64,000 nt of DNA from Paragonimus westermani. Taxonomy: Eukaryota; Platyhelminthes; Trematoda; Plagiorchiida; Troglotrematidae. Position numbers and translations under genes: made by a program. The first letter of the stretch is position 1. Each line of letters begins with the position of its first letter. The stretch is taken from positions 37,357 through 101,356 of the forward strand of contig QNGE01000998.1 of NCBI GenBank assembly GCA_008508345.1, in the 5' to 3' direction. Under the pieces are notes generated by a model. It was not told where the DNA came from. It saw nothing but the letters and a program-made list of their open reading frames with translations, and made no database searches. Below are positions 56,141 to 64,000 of the stretch, one piece after another.

Positions 56141-57941
56141 GCATCAGCGAAGACAGTGGAGGTGTAGGGAATAAAATGGGAGCGCATATCTCCAAGACTA
56201 GGGCGGTGTTCGCCAATCGGAGGCACCTATGACGACAGTGAGGTATCTCTCTGAAACTTGAGACAACAATGAGGGCTGTATTACTTTACGGCCGCGAAAC
56301 ATGGTCGTTGAGGGTAGAAGACGTGATGTCTGCGTTCAATCGCTGCCTTCGGGTGGCATAAGCAAGTATGCAACAAGGAGGTTAGGAAGCAGGTGTTCAG
56401 GACTGATTGTCATACGAGTCCTTTTGTTCACTCCTCACATTCATACAGACTTGGATGGTTAGGTCGTAGATCGCGGATGTCAGCTAGTTTCTTGCCACTT
56501 TGGGTACTATTTGCCGACGCTATGGTCGATTGGTGCAAGGTTTGGGGTGGACAGATGATGACCTGGCTTAGGGAAATGAAATGGTTCACGAAGGGGTTAG
56601 TCAATGTGAGGCGGGTTCATCTCCCGGGCTGGGGCTCTCGCGACTCACAGAGTCGGTGACTTGAAACGTTAGATGAGGTGGGGGCTGATCGGGCTCAGTG
56701 GGGTGAATGTTGTCGTTGTTTGACCGAGCTGACTGTGAAATGATGGCATTTAATGACGCGGGGCAATGAAAACCGTAAAGAGGATGTCTTGCTGATGACG
56801 CGTTATTTTCACTTACCGCTCGGTTGTTTGTTTGCAAGGTGTAGGCACCTTGATGTTGAATGTTTGAATATAGACGTAGTTGTTTTCTGTAATTAGGTCC
56901 CTTCCCACATAGTGTGTGCTTTTTCTTCATGGTTATATGGCAGTTAGGCATCGGTGTAAACCACTGATATATTGCTGTCTATGAGGATGGTGACTGATGA
57001 TGATGATAAGTGTCAAAACCAAGAATGTCACGAAAAAAAGCAGAATTAATTCAGCAAGTTTCTTTAGGTGAGACGCTGAAGAGAACGTCTTTCTATTGTC
57101 GTCATCCGAGGTCAAATCGGAGGGGGTATGTTGTCTGCCTCAAAATATGAGTTGTGTTCACACAGTATCTCCAGCGGACCAAGAAGAACGACGTGACGTC
57201 CAAGTACTGACTTCCTACTAAAATAACCCACAAAATGTTAGCATGTGCTATTTTGGACCGCAAGTAATTTGGATGGTACCAATTTGTTCAAGCCTAGACC
57301 ATATCAAGAACAAGAGTCCGTGTCCATACCGCCGAGGTAATTTCAAGGTTTGCTTTCATCAGTGTACCCAAGCAGCTGAGGATCCAATGACCTACAACAT
57401 GTGTGTAGGTTAGGTGCTACAGCAAATAAAACGCATACTTTGAACAGGTAGTCCCTTCGAGCAGAGAACTAAGCACTGTCAGTGCTAATTTTCGCATACA
57501 TACAGAAAGGAAATTTTCGAGGAGGGAAGTTGACTTTTACAGCAGAAGGTATTGTGTATCAAGCAGTAGATCACGGGGCTTTTCAATGTCTGTCAGTTGT
57601 CACCTGTTTATCATCCGTGAACAAGATTTATCTGTTGGGATAATGCCACAATTAACCCGAAAATGTTGTTTATTCTTCTTCACCACTGTATGAGCCTCCG
57701 CTTGAACAATATAAATACGGTGGAATTTTTCAGTGTAGTTTGAACACGTTTAGTTGAGATCACATATATTCTTGGCTGAAGGTTCCCTGTCTTCCTGTCT
57801 TCTTCATTTGCGGTAGTTCGTGCGTCGTCGTATAGTCCGTGATAACGCAGATTGTTAGTGCAACCGTCGTAGCTAAGCCGGGTTATCGTGAACGCTGAGC
57901 GTTAGTGATTTTGCATCAATTGTCAACCCACGCGGTACATG
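56136..57941 (+). repeat. 1.8-kb inverted duplication, arm 2
   Basis: Near-identical reverse complement of 37300-39103. It includes the LINE C-terminal ORF (56393-56659), 3' UTR and (TGA)n tail to about 57010, then about 930 bp of non-LINE sequence ending CAATTGTCAACCCACGCGGT. It lies in intron 3. Confidence 0.8.
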
Positions 57942-57949
57942 AGGATGAT

Positions 57950-58435
57950 GATGAGGATGACCTGGCTTAGGGAAATGAAATGGTTCACGAAGGGGTTAGT
58001 CAATGTGGGGCGGGTTCATCTCCCGGGCTGGGGCCCTCGCGACTCACAGAGTCGGTGACTTGAAACGTTAGATGAGATGGGGGCTGGTCGGGCTCAGTGG
58101 GGTTGAATGTTGTCGTTGTTTGACCGAGCTGACTGTGAAATGATGGCATTTAATGACGCGGGGCATTGAAAGCCGTAAAGAGGATGTCTTGCTGATGACG
58201 CGTTACTTTCACTTACCGCTCGGTTGTTTGTTTGCAAGGTGTAGGCACCTTGATGTTGAATATTTGAATATAGACGTAGTTAGTTTTTAGTGGTCAGGTC
58301 CCTTCCTATTCGTTCTTTTTTCTCTCGTTCTGTGCAGGGTTCGCCTTTTCTTCTTCTTTATGGTTATATGGCAGTCAAGCATCGATGTGAACCACTGATG
58401 TGTTGCTATCTGTGGGGTTGATGATAATGATGAAT
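57950..58435 (+). mobile_element. 5'-truncated LINE 3' end
   Basis: Starts abruptly within the last RT codons at GATGACCTGGCTTAGGGAAA, continues through HLPGWGPRDSQSR and the complete 3' UTR (GCTCGGTTGTTTGTTTGCAA, GGTTATATGGCAGTCAAGC) and ends GTTGATGATAATGATGA. It follows a GATGATGATGAGGATG run, so it appears to have inserted next to or into a similar microsatellite. Confidence 0.8.
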
Positions 58436-58576
58436 GCATATTCACATCCGGCTGGGATTTTGTCGCACGCTTCCTTGCTTGTGGTGTATGTTGATTGCTT
58501 GGTATTTTTCCACTGAATGAAGGAGATTATCGTAAGCTGTTAAGCTGATAATTCTTGCGTTATTTTAATATCTGAG

Positions 58577-58725
58577 TACGTCCCACATGCATTGTGTTGC
58601 GCACCCCGAACGTAGCTCTACGGTTATGTTAAATTCATCGACTTCGGTGGACACGATGAGCCAAGTTTCATCCGTGGCTACACGGGCGGACTTGTCATAC
58701 TGCAGAATTTTTCATTCTCAGCAAG
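58577..58725 (+). other. Possible alternative first exon (speculative)
   Basis: An open segment from ATG 58587 (HCVAHPERSSTVMLNSSTS, ATRADLSYCRIFHSQQ) reaches CAA|GTTACT, phase 0, which would splice in frame to exon 4 after an 89-nt intron. It cannot follow exon 3 because its acceptor phase does not match. The donor is non-consensus, so it may be chance. Confidence 0.25.
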
Positions 58726-58814
58726 TTACTGATCGACTTAAGCCTAATGAATTTTTTCATCAGCTCACAATATTTCTTTTGTAATACTACTTTTTCCTTC
58801 ACATTTGCATATAG

Positions 58815-59327
58815 CATATCGCCTTTGACGCAGATGGTTCTAGACTTTCACCAAGCGTGCATGTGGAAGGGGAAGAGGCAGACAGTGTGGAGACAAATCG
58901 TAGCACAACCGCTGATGAAGACGAAGAAGTGGCAGATGAGAACGGGTCGAAAACAGGTGAACGATCACCGGACAGTGAAGTGCAATTGACTGCTGGTTCG
59001 AATCAGAGCTCCCAATTTCCAGAACGGTTCCATCGTATGCCTCATGCATATGTAAACGAGGAGCAGGCACTTGCAGCCGTTGCAGCCACGGCGAACTCTT
59101 CGTTCTACGACGGATACACAGAAACCGATGACGTTCTGGTTACACGCTCGATAACTGAACAGTCTGTGCATAAAGACAGCATGGATTCTAGTTTGACCTG
59201 TCCAATGCCGGAAAAATTACGTCCTACAGTGATTATTATCAACGAACAGCCTCCGTGTGAGTTCCCCCGATTGGATGTGCAGTGTTCGGATTTTCCGCCC
59301 AAGTTGTTGACGATATTTTCTTTGTGA
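58815..59327 (+). CDS. Host gene exon 4 (acidic C-terminus)
   Basis: Acceptor TTTTTCCTTCACATTTGCATATAG| at 58814 gives phase 0, matching exon 3. The frame runs 170 codons to TGA at 59325-59327: HIAFDADGSRLSPSVHVEG, an acidic run DEDEEVADENGSKTGER, PERFHRMPHAYVNEEQALAA, TETDDVLVTRSITEQ, EKLRPTVIIINEQPP. The other acceptor-like CAG at 58833 would leave phase 1 and not fit. A consensus donor GTGAGT at 59257 could splice out the last 23 codons; joining to TTTTTTCCAG|AA near 59661 would create a stop codon at the junction. Function unknown. Confidence 0.65.
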   Translation, partial: HIAFDADGSRLSPSVHVEGEEADSVETNRSTTADEDEEVADENGSKTGERSPDSEVQLTAGSNQSSQFPERFHRMPHAYVNEEQALAAVAATANSSFYDGYTETDDVLVTRSITEQSVHKDSMDSSLTCPMPEKLRPTVIIINEQPPCEFPRLDVQCSDFPPKLLTIFSL

Positions 59328-59895
59328 CCGCTGGTTGAAAATGGTTTCACTGCTTGCTCAACTATACTGTCTGACAGCGGATCTCGACGCAGTTATTTAA
59401 ACGTCTCCGAGCTAACTCTGTCTTCCACTATCGACCTAGTTCTCCATGTCACCCCTTCGTTCTATTTGTGGTCCGTTTGCAGTTGCTTTTTTAAGGGAGA
59501 GCTTATTACTCACCTACTGCATATACATACATATATATGCACTTCAAGGTGAACACTAAGACATATACATATATGTATGTATAGTATACTCGCGTGTGTA
59601 TTCAGGTAACTGCATCGTGACTTCTTAGAAGACCTACCAGGATTTCCTTTTTTCCAGAAGTGTCCAATGTTTGATACACATCATCGGTGGTTGTACGGTT
59701 TATCGTGTCATTTAGGTATTGTTTCATCTCTACCTGAGATGTCCGCTTCGGTAAACTCCGTTTGTCATTAGTTCGGAGACATCGTTATGGAGTACAACAC
59801 GATTTTGAAGATCATTTAGATCGTTGATATCCACATCGTTGATAGTTGGTAACGATCCCTGAGCTCACGTTGCTTCGCACTGATTTCGTAAAATC
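59328..59895. other. 3' flank of host gene
   Basis: No gene. An AT-rich region at 59517-59588 has CATATACATACATATATATG and, 20 bases on, its approximate complement CATATACATATATGTATGTA, able to form a hairpin. No clear AATAAA polyadenylation signal was found directly after the stop. Confidence 0.4.
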
Positions 59896-59899
59896 GTTT

Positions 59900-60420
59900 A
59901 GTATAACAAATATTTACTTTCCTAAGTTTGTGTTAGTTTACGAGGTAGCATCTATCCGTGACAGCTTTGGAAACCTTTCGAAGAGTAATCCTGTCGGGTG
60001 TCCATTAGTTTGTGTGGGGTTTTCCAGTGTTATCTCATCCTCATCCTGTTCTGTTTCGTATTGCGTAACGTTTTAGGGGATGCGCTTAGCGAGCCCGGTG
60101 ATCTTGATGTGGTGCATGTTGGGGACGCGAAGCACACTGAGTATGCAGACAGTGTTACTGTGGTTGACGCTTATACCGAAGGGTTTGTGCTCTGCGCCTT
60201 CAAATTTCAAAGTTCTACTTCAAGCCGTACGTTCTTACTCTTATCTTCCTTTTGTAAGCAGTCTGACTGAAGTGGTAGACTGTTTGTTCACTTGGGTAGC
60301 ACTATATCTCCTGGCCTATGATATTGTTAGTGAAGTACTTGCGAGAATAGCGAAGATACATTCTTACTTTGTCAGCCTCCCTTATCTCTGATATCGATAA
60401 GACAGCTGGAATTTACCGAA
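59900..60420 (+). pseudogene. RTE-type LINE RT remnant
   Basis: NPVGCPLVC (about 59985-60010) corresponds to the G-C-P-L-S block; VLGDALSEPGDLDVVHV and HTEYADSVTVV (60080-60165) to the L-E-Y-A-D-D block, with YADS. After frame change FKVLLQ and VDCLFTWVALYLLAYDIVSE then VLARIAKIHSYFVSL (60205-60380) match the K-V-L-L-Q and I-S-A-R-I-x-K-A-R blocks. Strongly decayed. Confidence 0.6.
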
Positions 60421-60429
60421 CGAAAGAGT

Positions 60430-61450
60430 GTGGTATTCCTTTCCCTCTCTCTGTGTGTCGATGTTTGTTGTGTTCGACGGTTGGTATTTCTTGTGTGGGA
60501 CACTTTTGTTTTGTTTTATGGGTGCCTTTTTGTGGCTTGTGTTCCAAGCCTGTGGCTATTGGGCTTCGAGGTTTTTCATGCAAGCGATAATGAATTTGTC
60601 CTCTGATCTGTGTTTGTTCTCGCCGGTGGCGTTTCTTATCTTGGACACAGTTGTGTTGTTTCTGATGTTGTGTTTGCTATGTGAATGGTGTTTTTGTCTT
60701 GTGTATATTCGTTGTTCTGGCTGTTTTGATGGGAACTGCTGATGTGTTCCTCGGTTTGCGATTCTGTGTGGAGTTTTGTGTATTTTGTGGTTGTATTGTG
60801 TCTGTGTTTCCGTTCATGTTTTGCTGGAATCCATCACATGCTCACCGTATGTTCCAAGTGTGCTCTGAAAAGTATCCGATATTGTTTACGTGCTTGTCAT
60901 TGAGTGAGTGGGTGTATGTTTGTGATAGTGGTGCTTTTATTTTGTTCTGTGTGGTACGGAGTTTGCATCTTGATGTGCCCTCAATGCGTGTTTGTAGTTT
61001 GTGGGCTCCAGAAGGATGCTATATCTAGTGGTGTGCTGTCATGTGCCACCATTGCAGTCGTTATGTACGGCGGCTGGCATGTTGTTCTGCTGGATCGCGT
61101 ACAAATTGGTTTATTGGTGTACGTTTGTCTTTTTGTGTTGTTTCGCACCCATGTGTAATTGCGAGCGTGTTTCACGTATGCGTTCATTAAGGTAGTGGCG
61201 CCACATTGTGTTATCGCGGCCCGTATGAATTGGTCGCGATCGGGTTGTTGATTCCCGTGTTTCACCCTGCGGTTCCCACACAGCGTGTAGCCGTCTGTTT
61301 GTCAACGCATTTCTTTTTTTCTCCTTCGTTCGGTTTTGTTGGTGACGTTGTCCATATTGTTTTGTCCCGTTGTATGTGATTGTTGTGCATGTGCGCGTTC
61401 ATGTGTATGTGTGTCTGCAATCTTCTACCCATTCATTTCTTCAGCTTTGC
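60430..61450 (+). repeat. T/G-rich tract
   Basis: The plus strand is very rich in T and G, with TGTGTTTGTT-like words and little A or C for about 1 kb. This gives hydrophobic, Cys/Phe/Val-rich open frames of 104 and 115 codons that look like membrane proteins. I regard these as a product of composition. No repeat unit is fixed in length. Confidence 0.5.
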
Positions 61451-61997
61451 TGGTGTACTGTTTGATGACTAGTCTGTCTAACTTTCCGTAGTTCAATGTA
61501 AATTTTGTTCTTCATCCGTATCCTCTCTGGGATGCACTAACTTGCACTCCTATACTGTAATGCTTCTTGTACACTTCACAAATCTTTCTTCTCAGTTTAG
61601 ATCTCGTCGTCGCAGTCAGTCTATGTTTACTTTCCAAGGGATAAGGGTTTTTTCCCCTGCTAATCAATCAACTGGTTAACCAACATTTACCGGCTGGACC
61701 CAGAGGCCCCACTGGCACACCTCCCGCTCTCATTCCTCCGGTTTTACACTGGATATGTGGTGTGTGGGTGAAACCCCAAGTGATGCGGCGCAAGCCACTT
61801 ACGGTGATAGTTAAGCGCAGACGTCCTTTAGCTTTGTTCGCTGTGACAGGCTAATCCGAATCGGATGCCGCCAACCGTGTGTGTGATCTACATTCCTCAG
61901 TAATCAGGAAACGTGGCCTACTCGTGATGATGGTATACAAAGACTTACAGTGTTTGGTGATCATTGGCTCCTTCTATCCGCTCACATTAAGTGGGAT

Positions 61998-62216
61998 GTT
62001 CACGTTGGCACTTCGATCGTTCGCCAACGCATTTTTGCAAAACCTTGGACGCATATCCAATTGGCAGATGTTAAAAATGTTGGCTGCTTCACACTCATCG
62101 TATACCNGTTCACGTTGGCACTTCGATCGTTCGCCAACGCATTTTTGCAAAACCTTGGACGCATATCCAATTGGCAGATGTTAAAAATGTTGGCTGCTTC
62201 ACACTCATCGTATACC
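61998..62216 (+). repeat. 109-bp tandem duplication around a single N
   Basis: 61998-62106 and 62108-62216 are identical by eye, separated by one N at 62107. Exact identity at an N joint suggests overlapping contig ends placed side by side during scaffolding and not a biological repeat. Confidence 0.9.
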
Positions 62217-62328
62217 TATTATGAGAACGACAGAGTAGCGAACAAGACTCGTTTTCTGTGTTTGATCATCAGGCTGAGTACAACACAATAACTATGAAAG
62301 CAGTGACTAGTGTGAGTCAGAAAAACGG

Positions 62329-63063
62329 TCAATATAAGTTAAGGACGACGTGTTTGTTATCAGTTACGTGATCACTGTTCCAAATCATGGTCTTGATTGA
62401 TTGTGGGCCAGGGGAGGTTGAGTGTCCGCACGAACTTCTTCTGAGCGCATGATGGTGTTCACGCACTCTGTCCGACAATCGCCTTGTAGTACGACCAATA
62501 TATGATGCTCGACACGAGAAAACAAATGAGTACACACAATAATTGGTTGTAAAACATGGAAGTTTGTCTTTGAGTTGTGACATGGTAACGGGTGTTGAAT
62601 GGAAACTGACACACAATCGAGCGGCAAGGTAGATTGTTTCGACTGACTTTCTTAGCTTTCTGGAGATAATTTCGGCCATGAGATCTCCCATGAAAGGAAG
62701 ACTAATAAACGCAAGTTTCTTATTCACAGAGGGTGCCTTAAGTTTCAACTCTACCGCCTGCATCGCCTTCTGAATGAAACGAATTGGGTAGCCATTCTGC
62801 ATGAACACTTCTTGCAGAAAGTCTAGCTCATCTTGCAAAGTGTCAGAGGTGCAGATCTTTAACGCCCTACCCGTCAGGCATCTTATGAGGTTTCGCTTTT
62901 GATTTAGCGGAACTAAACTGTCGTGGTGAATGTGCTGGCCACTCCAATTCTGTTTTCTGTACACCGTTCGTCGAATTGAACCATCTTCCTTTCTTACTAT
63001 ACCAACATCCAAACGATTATTGCACGGACCATTTTTCACTGAGATAACTTTCAGCTGGATCAA
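62329..63063 (-). CDS. Penelope-like element: RT tail and GIY-YIG endonuclease (partial ORF)
   Basis: 244 residues, fully open. RLDVGIVRKEDGSIRRTVYR, then HDSLVPLNQKRNLIRCLTG (residues 19-65) and ISLPFMGDLMAEIISRKL are blocks C-terminal to the RT palm in Penelope-like elements. SQLKDKLPCF then YCVYSFVFSCRASYIGRTTR with RVREHHHAL is the GIY-YIG nuclease: Y-S-F followed by Y-I-G-R-T, downstream Arg and E-H. The linker Cys pair is reduced (SCRA). The RT catalytic part is absent upstream (63064-63180 has no RT block), so it is a 5' truncated copy. The only long open transposon frame without damage in this part. Confidence 0.8.
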   Translation of the reverse strand: MIQLKVISVKNGPCNNRLDVGIVRKEDGSIRRTVYRKQNWSGQHIHHDSLVPLNQKRNLIRCLTGRALKICTSDTLQDELDFLQEVFMQNGYPIRFIQKAMQAVELKLKAPSVNKKLAFISLPFMGDLMAEIISRKLRKSVETIYLAARLCVSFHSTPVTMSQLKDKLPCFTTNYCVYSFVFSCRASYIGRTTRRLSDRVREHHHALRRSSCGHSTSPGPQSIKTMIWNSDHVTDNKHVVLNLY

Positions 63064-63383
63064 AGTACGAGGTGATCAGACAACAACATAGTCACGAGTT
63101 AGGTGGACTGATAATTCCGTTGAGTAAAGCCGGCAGGTGAGGTCTGCTGGGTTGAGGATTTCGTGATCGAACAAACTGCTTACTGGAAAAGATGGATAAA
63201 ATGACTGTGTGCCTCAGTTCGTAGTGTGTCTGCAACCACGTGCTTGCTAGTTATTGTGTTCATCTTTTTCCAGTGCTCCCACTCCGTTTCACTTTCCTTG
63301 ATAGTTTCATTTTTCTGCTGTACTCCTTCCTCTTGCTGTGATCGGCGGCTCGGCTCAGTGTACTGCCTGGTCAGGTTGATGTT

Positions 63384-63703
63384 TGTTGTGAGTGTTGTGT
63401 CTGCAAAAGGCGCTTGGCCAGCAAGTTCGTTTATTGCGCGAACTTGCGTACAGGTCGTCAAAAACTAAACCGTAACCGCGTGCACTCATTTGCACGACAG
63501 ACATGCATTCACATACATTGGATGACAGTACGTTGTCATTCACCTTGGTGAAAGTTCTCACACAGCACGTATACACTGGCCCGATAGTCTCTTCTTGTCC
63601 GTTGTGTTCGGGGCTTGTCCTCTTCCTCCTGAATGTCGCCTGTGGGTAATATACTACTTGTGAGTAGTATGCTACTCACAGCGAAACTGTCTGTTATACA
63701 ACA
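63384..63703 (-). repeat. LTR of a Ty3/Gypsy element (3' LTR, minus strand)
   Basis: On the minus strand it runs from TGTTGTATAACAG to CACTCACAACA, 320 bp with TGTTGT/ACAACA ends. It follows the polypurine tract and pol C-terminus immediately, as a 3' LTR should. The 5-bp flank outside is AACAT on the minus strand; its partner would lie beyond the window. Confidence 0.7.
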
Positions 63704-63717
63704 CTCCTCCCCCTTCT
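63704..63717 (-). promoter_or_regulatory. Polypurine tract (plus-strand primer)
   Basis: AGAAGGGGGAGGAG on the minus strand, directly 5' of the LTR start. In LTR elements this purine run resists RNase H and primes second-strand synthesis. Confidence 0.75.
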
Positions 63718-63734
63718 GAGGTTCTTTGGTTCCT

Positions 63735-64000
63735 CTACATTTGTTGACGAGTCCTCTCCAATCGACGCCGTGTTTCCTCCCGAATTATTGATCTTTTGGT
63801 TTGTCGCCCAGGCATGTCGTGCCACGTTGTCAACTCACCGGCATGCACTCGTTTTGTCTCGCCCTCCTTCTTGATCGTGTATACTAGGCCCCGTCTGGAT
63901 ATTACCAAGTACGGACCTTCCCATTTAGGCACCCGTGTTCCGATTATCTCATACTTCACCCGTTCTCCTAGGTTGAATATTCTAGTCTTGCCGAACCGTT
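63735..64000 (-). pseudogene. Ty3/Gypsy pol C-terminus (integrase tail), runs off window
   Basis: Minus frame reads RFGKTRIFNLGERVKYEIIG, then RVPKWEGPYLVISRRG and VYTIKKEGETKRVHAGEL, the integrase C-terminal G-P-Y-x-V-x-x-R...Y-x-I-x-K block. It ends at a stop just before the polypurine tract. Open to the window edge, so the copy may be fairly intact beyond it. Confidence 0.75.

Noticed and set aside
60428..61028. Two open frames predicting hydrophobic, multi-pass-like proteins
   Set aside because: The hydrophobicity follows from T/G-rich DNA; frames overlap, no splice or homology support.
61998..62216. Biological minisatellite or CRISPR-like repeat
   Set aside because: Only two exact units joined by one N; assembly artefact is simpler.

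Overview
This is eukaryotic nuclear DNA that is dominated by decayed retrotransposons. The mix of BEL/Pao and CsRn1-like Ty3/Gypsy LTR elements, RTE-type LINEs ending in (TGA)n, CR1/jockey-like LINE remnants, Penelope-like elements with a GIY-YIG domain and a tRNA-headed SINE fits a parasitic flatworm (trematode or cestode). The species cannot be fixed from the window alone. No rRNA, CRISPR, operon or prokaryotic gene is visible.

Layout. 0-4.3 kb: a broken BEL/Pao element (A) on the minus strand. 4.37-8.12 kb: a second, related Pao element (B) on the plus strand, with two LTR-like direct repeats around a leader and gag but no pol; a near-perfect palindromic tRNA-like SINE sits in its leader. 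8.1-19.6 kb: fragments of several CR1-like LINEs in both orientations, a fold-back element (14.5-15.2 kb) and an inverted pair (16.5/18.1 kb). 19.6-24.2 kb: a nearly full-length but inactivated CsRn1-like Gypsy element. 24.2-25.0 kb: a Penelope remnant (minus). 25.8-30.5 kb and 30.5-33.0 kb: two RTE-type LINE copies. 33.4-59.3 kb: a split host gene with four exons. Its large introns hold a solo LTR, LINE copies in both orientations, a nested LINE insertion with target-site duplication, Gypsy debris, an assembly gap and a second copy of the 25.8 kb LINE block. 59.9-64 kb: LINE RT debris, a T/G-rich tract, a 109-bp tandem duplication around a single N, a Penelope ORF (minus) and the 3' end plus LTR of another Gypsy element (minus).

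The one likely host gene is inferred from four open segments whose GT-AG borders and codon phases fit exactly (241+440+228+513 nt, 473 codons plus stop). Its product is proline- and serine-rich, probably disordered, and I do not recognise it. A near-identical 1.8-kb inverted repeat places one arm in intron 1 and one in intron 3, around exons 2 and 3. That geometry is known to favour back-splicing (circular RNA) in other animals. All transposon identifications rest on remembered family motifs, not on a search.
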